64,000 nt of DNA. It comes from Brevibacillus brevis (GTDB lineage Bacteria; Bacillota; Bacilli; Brevibacillales; Brevibacillaceae). The notes beneath the pieces are model-generated. The model was not told the DNA's origin and did not search any database. It saw nothing but the letters and a program-made list of their open reading frames with translations. The stretch is from NCBI RefSeq assembly GCF_001039275.2, contig NZ_CP030117.1:5125501-5189500 (forward strand). The letters are read 5' to 3'. The position numbers were made by a program, and so were the translations under genes. Of the stretch, positions 28,471 through 35,953 are shown in pieces. Each line of letters starts with the position of its first letter. Position 1 is the first letter of the stretch.

Positions 28471-28500
28471 TTGCTACCAAGCTTGATCCTCTACTATAAT
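28471..28500 (+). promoter_or_regulatory. Sigma-A-type promoter of the structured RNA / membrane protein unit
   Basis: TTGCTA (28471-28476), 18-base spacer, TATAAT (28495-28500). The -10 is perfect and the -35 matches four of six. It points toward the hairpin-rich region and the 28773 gene. Confidence 0.45.
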
Positions 28501-28506
28501 AAAATC

Positions 28507-28664
28507 TAGCTGTTTGCTTTGTAGTCGCAAAGGAAAGAGCGCGCGTAGAGTCGGTTTCCGGTAGTGCTCGTCAATGCCCTATCTGGAAATCGGCTCTTTG
28601 TCATTGTCACGAGAAAGCTAGAAAGAAGCGTCTAGCCATCTCGCAAACAATCTAAAACTTTAGA
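28507..28664 (+). ncRNA. Candidate structured RNA or leader (four successive hairpins)
   Basis: Four hairpins in a row: CTTTG/CAAAG (28517-28532); a long one pairing 28548-28564 with 28579-28596; CGAGA-AA-GCTAGA with TCTAGC-CA-TCTCG (28610-28643); TCTAAA/TTTAGA (28651-28664). The long stem pairs fully only as plus-strand RNA, where its mismatches become G-U wobbles. AAAGAGC (28534-28540) can alternatively pair with GCTCTTT (28593-28599), so two conformations are possible. No known riboswitch class is recognised. Confidence 0.4.
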
Positions 28665-28772
28665 CGTACAAAAATGTAAAAAGTTTCAAATTTAAGATAA
28701 ATTTTGCTCTTTGAATTTCTATGCAGAAGGGTTGGGATTTTTACTAAATTTGGTCCTCAATACAATACGGTT

Positions 28773-29162
28773 ATGGTTACCTTTTTCCATTTTCTCGCGT
28801 CTTGTTTATTGGCAATTCCATTTTTTGGGAGGAATCAGGCACTTATGAAAAACAAGACAGCTTGTCTCATCCTTACTATTAGTCAAAGCGTTTATGCCAT
28901 TTTCTTATTGGCTTGGATCATTTCTGTTGTTTTTACCATTGTGCTTCTACCTGAAGATGAATATGATACTGGAGCCCCTGAGGTGTTCTATACGATCCTA
29001 TCGTATCCGCTTGTACTACTTGCCTCAACGCTGGGCAGTTGGTACTACTATCACAAGTTGAAATTCAAAACGAGTTACGCGCTCAACGCCATTCCTTTAC
29101 TTTGGGTCATTCCGATGGCGGTATTTATGATCATTTTATGGAAATTCGGTTTGTCCTCGTAA
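28773..29162 (+). CDS. Small polytopic membrane protein, unknown function
   Basis: About 129 residues with three or four hydrophobic segments (TFFHFLASCLLAIPFFG, SQSVYAIFLLAWIISVVFTIVLL, LSYPLVLLASTLGSWYYY, PLLWVIPMAVFMIILW) and an acidic loop EDEYDTGA. No family is recognised. The start is uncertain: ATG 28773 is used, while ATG 28845 has a better but distant GGGAGG. Its terminator (AGCCCTCC at 29167, partner GGAGGGCT at 31563) is split by the insertion element that follows. Confidence 0.5.
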   Translation: MVTFFHFLASCLLAIPFFGRNQALMKNKTACLILTISQSVYAIFLLAWIISVVFTIVLLPEDEYDTGAPEVFYTILSYPLVLLASTLGSWYYYHKLKFKTSYALNAIPLLWVIPMAVFMIILWKFGLSS

Positions 29163-29183
29163 AAACAGCCCTCCCCGGATGAT

Positions 29184-29208
29184 TGGTCTTACCCCTGTCA
29201 AGTAGACA
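29184..29208 (+). repeat. Terminal inverted repeat of the IS, orfB/passenger side
   Basis: Begins TGGTCTTACCCC and ends AAGTAGACA. It pairs with the repeat at 31529-31553 at 19 of 25 positions. Flanked outside by GAT. Confidence 0.82.
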
Positions 29209-29276
29209 TTTTGAAACAAGCCCTCGTTTATGTGTTCATTGAAAATTAAGTTTTAGACAAAGCCTAATACATGAAA

Positions 29277-29322
29277 CAGCGGCGACTTAAGACCTGATAA
29301 TATAGTCTTAAGCTCACCGCTG
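29277..29322. terminator. Terminator inside the IS, behind the methyltransferase
   Basis: CAGCGG and CTTAAGAC pair with GTCTTAAG and CCGCTG around an 11-base loop, followed by TTTTT on the plus strand and TTT on the minus strand. It can end the methyltransferase transcript and also block read-through from outside the element. Confidence 0.75.
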
Positions 29323-29477
29323 TTTTTATTGAACTATCGAACCCGTTAGCGGAACAAAAAAGGTTTGAGTCTCTTTGTCCGGCTGCTTTCGACCAGCTGT
29401 CCCGATGGTCGGATTCACATCGGCAAGTTACTAATCTCCGTACGTCAGCACACACAGCCCCCCTCCCGATGCTGCCA

Positions 29478-30110
29478 TCAGCGGACGCAAGCTGCCATCT
29501 CCCAGCAAATTTTCGGCTTCCGGTAGCGGTGCATGTCCGTTTCCGTCAACACGTTGATCGTCCATCCGTCAAACAACCGACGCATATCTGCTTCGTCAAA
29601 AAAACGTTTCCGCCGCCCCTCATGCTCGTAATAACGGGGTTCCAATTCGATGCCCTGGCCGGCACCGTAATGAACATCGCGCGTGGAATTCAAGCGGGCT
29701 AGCAGCAATCCGCCAGTGCCGACAACTCGCGCGATTTCGCTAACGATAGAAATAGTATCGTCCCAGTGAAAATAATGCAGGGACAAATCCGCGACAACCG
29801 CCCTCGCACTACCATCCGGAAACGGCAATCCTCCTGTCATATCGAATAGGTTTGTTTCAGCGCCTGGCACATATTTGCGTATAATCGCCAACGACTCAGA
29901 GGAGAAGTCGCAGGCGATGACTCGATAACCTCGTTCCGTTAAAAACAAAGAGTCGCTGCCATATCCGCAGCCAAGATCAATGACCGGTCCATCTTGGGCC
30001 GATGCTAGCATCGGCTCGTATTTTTCCAGCCAAAAATCCACTTGCGGCTTGCCGAGATTCACATCGGCAAACACCTCGTTCCAATGTTCAGCTTCTGAAC
30101 GTTTCGTCAT
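29478..30110 (-). CDS. Class I SAM-dependent methyltransferase (IS passenger)
   Basis: 210 residues with a Rossmann methyltransferase core: motif I VIDLGCGYGSDSLFL (about 43-57), acidic motif II VIACDFSSESL, motif III-like VVADLSLHYFHW and RVVGTGGLLLARLN. This is the general TehB/UbiE-like small-molecule type; the substrate is not evident. The gene lies inside the IS, between orfB and the terminal repeat at 29184, on the same strand as the transposase and with its own terminator, so it travels with the element. Whether it protects the host, for example against an inhibitor, is unknown. Confidence 0.82.
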   Translation of the reverse strand: MTKRSEAEHWNEVFADVNLGKPQVDFWLEKYEPMLASAQDGPVIDLGCGYGSDSLFLTERGYRVIACDFSSESLAIIRKYVPGAETNLFDMTGGLPFPDGSARAVVADLSLHYFHWDDTISIVSEIARVVGTGGLLLARLNSTRDVHYGAGQGIELEPRYYEHEGRRKRFFDEADMRRLFDGWTINVLTETDMHRYRKPKICWEMAACVR

Positions 30111-30309
30111 GGTTAGAACCTCACTTTCTGTGGAGAAGAGCGTAATAATTAGATGCTTGCTATCATTTTGACAAAAGGAACTCTTCTTTCTTTCTTTCTT
30201 GATCGCACATACCTGCCTCGTTAGCGTAATGGCTCAAGTTAGTCTAAAGCATTATTTTCTTAATCTACAATTACATTTTCAAAGTCTATTACATTATTTT
30301 CAGTGAATA

Positions 30310-31143
30310 CTAGGCAATTTGAGCTCGGTAAAGAACCGGGCTCAAATTGTTTAGCCGGACTTGAATACGCTCGTAATTATAGAAGTGTATGTATCGTTGT
30401 ATTGCCTTCTTCACCTCGTCTTCCTTAGTAAAAACATTTAAATACAAACATTCTGTTTTGAGGTGGCTGAAAAAGCTTTCGATACAAGCATTATCCAGGC
30501 AATTTCCTTTTCTCGACATACTAACAGTAATGTTAGATGCTTTTAGGAATTCGTTATATTTCCTAGATGTGTATTGGTACCCTTGATCACTGTGTAAAAT
30601 GACGCCATTCGCCTCTTTTATTTTTAGAGCTGCCTTTACGGTATCCATAACGAGCGTAAGGTCGTTCCGTTTGCTGATCTTATAGGCGATGACCTCGTTG
30701 TTGAAGAGATCGTAAATAACCGACAGATACAGGCGTCGTCCGTTAAAAATCACGAATGTAATATCTGTAGCCCATTTCTCCCGAGGATGTGAAGCTGTAA
30801 AATCGCGGTTTAATTTGTTGTCGGAAACGACCACCTGCTCTCTACGGCCAAAAAACTTCCGTTTCCTGCGAATACGCGATTGAATCCCCATCTCCTTCAT
30901 CAGTCGATACACTCGCTTGTGATTGATTTGGATGCCATGTGATTGTCGGAGCCAAGCTTTTATTCGTGGATATCCATAGATACCCTTGGATTTTTGGTAG
31001 CCATCCATAATCAACGACTTTATCTGCTGTTCTTCCTTTTGTTTAGGTGTAAGATGTTCTTGGCATCGTAGCCACTTGTAATAACCACTTTTCGAAACAT
31101 GAGCGATCTTGCAAAGGAGAGAAACAGGATACCGTTTTGCCAT
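30310..31143 (-). CDS. IS3-family transposase OrfB (DDE integrase core)
   Basis: 277 residues. An HTH_21-like region (about 40-95) is followed by an rve integrase core with Asp127 in WATDITF, Asp186 in LHSDQGYQY and Glu222 in CIESFFSHLKTE; the 35-residue spacing of the last two is the DD(35)E signature. It is in the -1 frame relative to orfA. The A-AAA-C run at the end of orfA is a plausible slippage site producing the OrfAB fusion, joining at TVEFQIIAEMAKRYPVS. The frame is intact, so the element may be active. Confidence 0.92.
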   Translation of the reverse strand: MAKRYPVSLLCKIAHVSKSGYYKWLRCQEHLTPKQKEEQQIKSLIMDGYQKSKGIYGYPRIKAWLRQSHGIQINHKRVYRLMKEMGIQSRIRRKRKFFGRREQVVVSDNKLNRDFTASHPREKWATDITFVIFNGRRLYLSVIYDLFNNEVIAYKISKRNDLTLVMDTVKAALKIKEANGVILHSDQGYQYTSRKYNEFLKASNITVSMSRKGNCLDNACIESFFSHLKTECLYLNVFTKEDEVKKAIQRYIHFYNYERIQVRLNNLSPVLYRAQIA

Positions 31144-31163
31144 CTCTGCAATGATCTGAAATT

Positions 31164-31484
31164 CTACCGTTTTCTCCTTTGGCTTCTTTCCCCCTTTCTG
31201 GCTTCTAAGAGCTTTTTTAGAAATTCTATTTCTGCCTCAAGTCGTTGTATTTTTTCTCCTGGGGGTAGCAGCTTTTCAAAAGTATCATCTGTTTTTCGCG
31301 GCCTTCCCCTTCTATCTTCAAGTCCTTTTAACCCATTGTCCCGGTATTTCCTGACCCATCTTCGGAACATCCTCAAATCAAGCCCATGTGCTTCTTTAAT
31401 CTCGTTATATGTAGCCCCTTGTTCAAATTTTTCTACTACATGGTGTTTGAATTCAAGGGAGTAGCTCTTTTTTATTTGGCCCAT
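31164..31484 (-). CDS. IS3-family transposase OrfA (helix-turn-helix)
   Basis: 106 residues. The helix-turn-helix lies at about 10-55 (FKHHVVEKFEQGATYNEI, LRMFRRWVRKY), followed by a Lys/Glu-rich leucine-zipper-like end (IQRLEAEIEFLKKLLEA) used for multimerisation. The ATG is behind GGAGGGG. The stop is 20 bases before the orfB ATG, and a -1 frameshift at an A-rich run would fuse the two, the usual IS3 arrangement. The terminal repeat lies 45 bases upstream. Confidence 0.92.
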   Translation of the reverse strand: MGQIKKSYSLEFKHHVVEKFEQGATYNEIKEAHGLDLRMFRRWVRKYRDNGLKGLEDRRGRPRKTDDTFEKLLPPGEKIQRLEAEIEFLKKLLEARKGERSQRRKR

Positions 31485-31528
31485 AAAAATTCCCCTCCAA
31501 GTTAAACAGTAAAGGGCTTTCTAATTAC

Positions 31529-31553
31529 TGTCTACTTAAAGGGGATAATATCA
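31529..31553 (-). repeat. Terminal inverted repeat of the IS, orfA side
   Basis: Read on the minus strand it begins TGATATTATCCCC and ends AAGTAGACA. It is the upstream end of the transposase operon and is followed outside by the target duplicate GAT (31554-31556). Confidence 0.85.
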
Positions 31554-31602
31554 GATTCCGAAGGAGGGCTACTCTATTATTGCAGAATACCTGCAAATAA
31601 AA

Positions 31603-31635
31603 AAATACGTGTCTGAACGAATCAGACACGTATTT
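31603..31635 (-). terminator. Displaced sufB terminator
   Basis: A perfect 14-bp stem, AAATACGTGTCTGA with TCAGACACGTATTT, loop of five, is followed on the minus strand by seven T bases. It comes right after the stranded sufB tail (31653-31685), so it is the original terminator of the suf operon, now 5.4 kb from sufB. The stem and the adjoining ACACGTT are nearly identical to the 3' part of the integrase gene (36841-36906). Confidence 0.8.
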
Positions 31636-31652
31636 ACACGTTCCATTATCAA

Positions 31653-31685
31653 TTATCCGATAGAGCCTTCCATCTCGAACTTAAT
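31653..31685 (-). pseudogene. Stranded copy of the last sufB codons
   Basis: Read on the minus strand the 33 bases encode [14 protein letters not shown], exactly the C-terminal ten residues of SufB, but with different synonymous codons from the present sufB end at 37025-37057. It is the piece of sufB cut off when an element integrated in the gene's 3' end. Confidence 0.85.
31669..31685. repeat. Left attachment repeat (attL-like)
   Basis: TCCATCTCGAACTTAAT, identical to 37041-37057. It coincides with sufB codons for IKFEME. Confidence 0.82.
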
Positions 31686-31786
31686 TGTTTTTACGTTAAA
31701 TACCTGTAAATGCACATTAAAAAACCTTGAAAAATCGGGCTTTTCTCTTCGTGAGCATCAATTACCGTTAATATCTTGTAATAAGA

Positions 31787-31817
31787 ATGTGGGCAAATAA
31801 CGGGCATTCTGTGGGCA
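31787..31817. promoter_or_regulatory. Integrase arm-type repeats, left end
   Basis: ATGTGGGCAAA (31787-31797) and TGTGGGCA (31810-31817), with the related ACGGGCA between (31800-31806) and after them. They match the pair at the right end of the element. Confidence 0.6.
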
Positions 31818-32174
31818 CATACACGGGCAACATTCACGACCGTAAAAAGGACTAGCTTGCGCTCCGTTCCTCAGTGAATTCGATGGGTACACAGTCAGTA
31901 CCTTCTTTCAGCTCCGGTATTTATATGTCGAGGCTTTTTACATTGGCCAAAAATCTTCATGCTTCTTTTCTTAATCATATTCACTCACAACACTGAGTAT
32001 TTTCTGCAACAGAAGGTCATAGACAATCATACCGCTTCGCATAATGCTAAGCACTTATTGTTTTGGAACAACTCAAAGGTCAGAGCCAAATGAAAAGACG
32101 AATAAAATCGTTCCTTAAAAAGAATTTAACATTCTAGGACGTCATTCTCTAACCTAGCTGCCGCTTTTTTCCCT
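31818..32174. other. Element interior without recognisable gene
   Basis: AT-rich sequence between the left arm repeats and the YolD-like genes. Only very short frames without ribosome binding sites are present, and nothing is recognised. Confidence 0.5.
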
Positions 32175-32420
32175 CTATTCAAAGCTTACCTTCATAATGT
32201 CCATGAAGGGTATTTTCCGTATTGTTCCGTTTTCCTCTACATGAACTAACCTTGTACGCGAGTCAAGTACTGTAATCTTCCCACGCACTTTATCAGGCAT
32301 TCCCCAAACGGTTAACGCTCTTTCGTCACCATCTTCTTTTGCTTCAACGAGTTGACTCCCCAATTCTTCTAATTCAAATTCATCCCGAGTCGGTCTTTTT
32401 GGTGTGGTTGACTTTGCCAT
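32175..32420 (-). CDS. YolD-like small protein (second copy)
   Basis: 81 residues behind AAGGAG. After a basic N-terminus (AKSTTPKRPTRDEFELEEL) the rest, GMPDKVRGKITVLDSRTRLVHV and IRKIPFMDIMKVS, has the three-strand pattern of YolD-like proteins. It starts 10 bases after the stop of a longer YolD-like gene and is co-transcribed with it. YolD proteins usually accompany a Y-family DNA polymerase of the UvrX type, which is missing here. Confidence 0.6.
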   Translation of the reverse strand: MAKSTTPKRPTRDEFELEELGSQLVEAKEDGDERALTVWGMPDKVRGKITVLDSRTRLVHVEENGTIRKIPFMDIMKVSFE

Positions 32421-32430
32421 AGAGATCTCC

Positions 32431-32742
32431 TTAGTCCGCTTTTACGGCCGTTATGTGATCCATAGATATCCACTGGCTATCTTCATCCGTCACAAGCTTA
32501 ATTCTCCTGCCGTTCTGGTCAATCCACTTGACCACTCCCCACATCGTACATGTGGTTCCCAGGTTGCCTTTTATTTGGTTCCACCAAGAAACTGTGACCA
32601 CGTAATCCTCCCGTGCCGCATCCCTTTTGATGTACTGGAACGATTCTAACTCATCTTGTTCAAGGATTGGCATAGAGACAAGCTTTTCGACTTGCTTCGC
32701 TTGTAAATATAGCTCTCGTTGTTCCGGTAATACAAATCTCAT
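32431..32742 (-). CDS. YolD-like protein
   Basis: 103 residues: an N-terminal 'RF.LPEQRELYLQ' region, the acidic 'LEQDELESFQYI' helix, then beta strands YVVTVSWWNQIKGN, WGVVKWIDQNGRRIKLVT and WISMDHITAVKAD, matching the YolD-like family. In bacilli such genes precede UvrX-type error-prone polymerases in phages and plasmids. Here only a second small YolD-like gene follows. No clear ribosome binding site is seen before the ATG. Confidence 0.7.
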   Translation of the reverse strand: MRFVLPEQRELYLQAKQVEKLVSMPILEQDELESFQYIKRDAAREDYVVTVSWWNQIKGNLGTTCTMWGVVKWIDQNGRRIKLVTDEDSQWISMDHITAVKAD

Positions 32743-32970
32743 AGAAAATGGATTTTTCTATCTTACTGGCCCTCTGCTTTGTTCCTTTCTCTCACATACT
32801 TCTAGTACCTTCTTCCATGTTCCTTATTGCAGGGATGCGTGTTTCTTCAATATGTCATATTTAGCATATCAGTATATATTTCATAAATATTTCATTTTTA
32901 TTTAACATTGTATTTTGTTAGAATCTGAAAGAGTTTTACATTACATATAAAGAAAATAGGGGTTGGTATC

Positions 32971-33939
32971 ATGATTGCACTAGATAGTAATTGGAATTCA
33001 CTTAGGGTGTTCTACGGTCTAACAGAAAAAGATTTAGACCTCTTGTATTCATACAAAGAATTCTTCAACACTCACTCAAAAGAAATCGTAGATTGTTTTT
33101 ATAAAGAATTGGAAAAACATCCTAATTTGAATCAAATGATTCGTACAAATGTAACTATGGACCAGTTAAAGAAAATGCAGATTTGGTATATCGAAACGCT
33201 TTCTTCTAATGTTATTGATGAAGAATATGTAAACAGCCGAAAACGAATCGGTACAACCCATGCTAGAATTGGATTGTCGGCTTCTTGGTTTTTAGGTGGA
33301 TACTCACTGTATTTACGTCTTTTTTCTGATAGAATTCAATCGTTAAAAAACTCAACTGTATTTTATCAGGCTCTTATCAAAAGAGTTTTTTTTGATTCTG
33401 CAATTATTCTTGAACAGTATATCGGCGACACGATGCGTGAAAATGTAAGCTACCGCCACAATATGGAGCAAATGGCAGCCGAATTGACAGCTACAACTCA
33501 AGAAGCGCTTAGAATCTCTTCCGTCTTCACCGATTCTGCAACCAAACTATATGAATACAATGGTGAGATCGCTCATTCCATGAATGTGTTAAAGGAGCAG
33601 AATGAGGAGATTGAGAAACTCAGCGGCTTCGTGGCAGATGTTTCTACACAAACAAATCTTCTAGGCCTTAATGCTGCGATTGAAGCTGCTAGAGCTGGAC
33701 AGCACGGACGTGGCTTTACCGTTGTTGCTAATGAAGTACGTAAATTAGCCGATAAATCAAATGCCTCATCTAAAGACATTTATCAATCTCTACAGAACAT
33801 TAACAATCAATTACTTAAAATTGATCAACAGGTCTCATTATCAACTGTTTCCGCTGAGCAATTAGATACTACTTCCGAGCAATTATTTTCTATCATCCAT
33901 AAACTAGATGAAATTTCTAATCGTCTTCATAATCACTAA
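32971..33939 (+). CDS. Short globin-coupled methyl-accepting protein
   Basis: 322 residues. The globin sensor domain (about 10-160) keeps the proximal haem ligand His97 in [16 protein letters not shown] shortened signalling domain follows with the hairpin tip [20 protein letters not shown] and EVRKLADKS, but it is about 110 residues shorter than in HemAT and lacks the outer methylation helices. No membrane segment. It may be a soluble oxygen-sensing adaptor. Codon use is AT-rich, unlike the host HemAT (4926-6242). AGGGG precedes the ATG and a terminator follows. Confidence 0.8.
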   Translation: MIALDSNWNSLRVFYGLTEKDLDLLYSYKEFFNTHSKEIVDCFYKELEKHPNLNQMIRTNVTMDQLKKMQIWYIETLSSNVIDEEYVNSRKRIGTTHARIGLSASWFLGGYSLYLRLFSDRIQSLKNSTVFYQALIKRVFFDSAIILEQYIGDTMRENVSYRHNMEQMAAELTATTQEALRISSVFTDSATKLYEYNGEIAHSMNVLKEQNEEIEKLSGFVADVSTQTNLLGLNAAIEAARAGQHGRGFTVVANEVRKLADKSNASSKDIYQSLQNINNQLLKIDQQVSLSTVSAEQLDTTSEQLFSIIHKLDEISNRLHNH

Positions 33940-33949
33940 CTACTACTGA

Positions 33950-33979
33950 ACGGCCAAAGGAGCTTATTTCTTTGGCCGT
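33950..33979 (+). terminator. Terminator of the short globin-coupled gene
   Basis: Perfect 10-bp stem ACGGCCAAAG / CTTTGGCCGT with a 10-base loop, followed by GTTCTATT. It lies directly after the stop codon of the gene. Confidence 0.78.
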
Positions 33980-33996
33980 GTTCTATTATGTAGCTC

Positions 33997-34165
33997 CTAC
34001 CTTTCCCACCCTTCCAGGACCGTCATGGTATCTGGCTTCGACCTCTTCCACTCAATGTATTCCTCTTTCGCCAGAACCTCCAACACCGTCATAATGCCGC
34101 CGCGGGTTCGCCTTGTCTTGATGTATAGTTCGACTACCGTTGGTGTCCTGTGACTGTGCCGACGC
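33997..34165 (-). pseudogene. Unidentified gene remnant
   Basis: On the minus strand a frame without start encodes a GC-richer, protein-like end (RTRGGIMTVLEVLAKEEYI, then KRSKPDTMTVLEGWER-stop). Base composition and codon use are unlike the AT-rich neighbours. It looks like the 3' end of a deleted gene, but no family is recognised and a chance frame cannot be excluded. Confidence 0.3.
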
Positions 34166-34347
34166 TGATAATCCTATCTTATGAAACAGAGTTGATAACT
34201 AAAACATTAGTGGAGAAAACTAAAATATCTTAGAGAGCTTGCTTCTGCCTCTTACACGAAGAAGCATAGGAACAAGATTCCACGAGCAGAATATTTTTTA
34301 TCAGTATATATGTGTTACGATGCTTTATCGAAGGGGAAATGTAATAG

Positions 34348-35823
34348 GTGACTAAATGGATGACCTTTTTGATCGGATCATTTATGGGAGCATTGATTGC
34401 TATTGTATTTTCAGGAGTTCTCATCCTTGCTTTTTCTAGGCCGCTGATACAATGGATCGTTGGTCGTTTCACGAAAAGACTGATGAATGAACGTTACCCC
34501 GAAAATATTTGGGAAATGGTAACTGCTTTGACGCGTGTCCCTCCAAGAACAGTCATAGAAAATAGCTTGAGGTCCTCGGAAGGAGATGTAATTGAAAGAC
34601 CGTTTGGGAGTCCTCGTAAATTTCTTAATTTCGACGGACTTATTTTTTCACCTGCTCAATTGGCAGTCTTACCAGCTCCAGAGTTTGTAGAAGTAGATAT
34701 GCATATTACCATTGGACCTAAGGCTAAAAAACCTTTGTCGTTAGAAATCCCCATCATGGCAGGGGGGATGGGTTATGGAGTTGGAGTCTCAGAAAAAGCG
34801 AAGATAGCTATTGCAAAAGGAACATCTGCGGTCGGCACGTTAACGAACACGGGTGAAGGCGGATTTCTACCTGAAGAGAGACAAAATGCCAAATATTTGA
34901 TCGTTCAATACCACTCGGGGGAATGGTCAAAAGAACCGAATATTCTCAGACAAGCAGATGCCATTGAAATTCGAATGGGACAAGGAGCTACTGCAGGTGC
35001 CGCCAATTTCACGCCTGCTGAGTACATTCAGGGAAGAGCACGTAAAATCATGAAGTTGCAAAACGAAGATTATGTAGTGATCCCTTCAAGACATGAGGAA
35101 ATTCAAAAACCTCAAGATCTTCGCAAGTTAGTCGATAAACTCCGTACCCTCACTGATGGAGTGCCTATTGGAGTTAAAATATGTGCAAGCGCAAAAATGG
35201 AAGCGGATTTGGAGGTTGCCATTTTTTCAGGGGTCGATTTTATCAGCATTGATGGAGGACAGGCAGGGTACAAGGGCAGCCCCCCCATCTTAGAAGATGA
35301 TTTTGGACTTCCCACCATATACGCCTTATCACGAGCTGTGCAATACCTGGAAAAACGTCAAGTGAAGGAACAAATTACCCTTTTAGGTGGTGGAGGATTT
35401 TTCACCCCATCTGATTGCCTGAAAGCACTTGCATTAGGTGCTGACGGTGTTTACATGGGGACGGCCATTCTATGGGCAATGACACATGATCAAGTAACAA
35501 AGGCAGTTCCCTGGGAACCTCCTACAGAACTTCTTTTTTATCCGGGGAGCTTAACGGAAGAATTTAATGAACAAGAAGCAGCAATATATTTAAAGAACTT
35601 CTTTACATCATTTGTGGAAGAAATGAAGGTTGCAATTCTTGCATTAGGAAAAACCTCTCTTTGTCAAGTCGGAGTTGAAGATCTTGCTGCTCTTGATGAC
35701 GAGACAAGTAAAGTAACAAGAATTCCACTCGTATCTGAACCATATATACCAACAAAAGAATTTACAGAATCACTATGGGCCTCCTGTAATGACGAAAGGG
35801 ACGCATCGATCTCTCGTTCCTAA
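34348..35823 (+). CDS. FMN-binding glutamate synthase-like protein
   Basis: 491 residues with a GTG start. An N-terminal membrane segment (about 6-30) precedes the Glu_synthase TIM barrel: IPIMAGGMGYGVGVSEKAKI, GTLTNTGEGGFLPEE, the FMN-site segment FISIDGGQAGYKGSPPILEDD and LGGGGFFTPSDCLKALALGADGVYMGT. It corresponds to B. subtilis YerD-type proteins, which lack the glutaminase domain and have no established reaction. It is cargo of the integrative element and has a terminator directly behind it. Confidence 0.82.
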   Translation: MTKWMTFLIGSFMGALIAIVFSGVLILAFSRPLIQWIVGRFTKRLMNERYPENIWEMVTALTRVPPRTVIENSLRSSEGDVIERPFGSPRKFLNFDGLIFSPAQLAVLPAPEFVEVDMHITIGPKAKKPLSLEIPIMAGGMGYGVGVSEKAKIAIAKGTSAVGTLTNTGEGGFLPEERQNAKYLIVQYHSGEWSKEPNILRQADAIEIRMGQGATAGAANFTPAEYIQGRARKIMKLQNEDYVVIPSRHEEIQKPQDLRKLVDKLRTLTDGVPIGVKICASAKMEADLEVAIFSGVDFISIDGGQAGYKGSPPILEDDFGLPTIYALSRAVQYLEKRQVKEQITLLGGGGFFTPSDCLKALALGADGVYMGTAILWAMTHDQVTKAVPWEPPTELLFYPGSLTEEFNEQEAAIYLKNFFTSFVEEMKVAILALGKTSLCQVGVEDLAALDDETSKVTRIPLVSEPYIPTKEFTESLWASCNDERDASISRS

Positions 35824-35834
35824 GAACAGAAAAT

Positions 35835-35862
35835 GCCCTCCCCCGTTAACCGGAAGGAGGGC
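35835..35862. terminator. Bidirectional terminator after the glutamate synthase-like gene
   Basis: GCCCTCC pairs with GGAGGGC, with an inner CCGTTAACCGG. On the minus strand it is followed by ATTTTCTG. It serves the plus-strand gene and the fragment on the minus strand. Confidence 0.7.
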
Positions 35863-35870
35863 TGTTGTAG

Positions 35871-35953
35871 TTATTGGCTTTTTTCTGACGTCCCGACCGA
35901 ATCTCCTACATCATTCTTGATACGCTCTGCATCCACGAATCCTTCAGCCACCA
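35871..35953 (-). pseudogene. C-terminal fragment of an unidentified gene
   Basis: Reading on the minus strand the end MVAEGFVDAERIKNDVGDSV...KSQ-stop looks like a genuine protein C-terminus with a terminator behind it, but upstream it runs into the antisense of the integrase remnant. It is a junction of two rearranged pieces. The family is not recognised. Confidence 0.35.

Larger units (their letters stand above)
29184..31553 (-). mobile_element. IS3-family (IS150-group) element carrying a methyltransferase gene
   Basis: The ends are imperfect 25-bp inverted repeats at 29184-29208 and 31529-31553, 19 of 25 positions matching, both starting TG and ending AAGTAGACA when read inward. A 3-bp target duplication GAT stands on each side (29181-29183 and 31554-31556). 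Inside, read on the minus strand, are orfA, orfB and a methyltransferase gene placed between orfB and the 29184 repeat, about 1.1 kb longer than an ordinary IS150-type element. No second copy of the terminal repeat is found just behind orfB, so the methyltransferase lies within the mobile unit. Confidence 0.85.

Noticed and set aside
29264-29455. 63-residue Cys-rich frame inside the IS
   Set aside because: Overlaps the internal terminator, no ribosome binding site found, no family.
30111-30309. A normal IS end directly behind orfB, which would put the methyltransferase outside the IS
   Set aside because: The AAGTAGACA motif and the 25-bp repeat are absent here; the matching end is at 29184 with the GAT duplicate.
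31818-32174. Short frame near 31985-32045 coding for a YDLLLQKILS-type end
   Set aside because: Only about 19 codons, no ribosome binding site, no recognised family.
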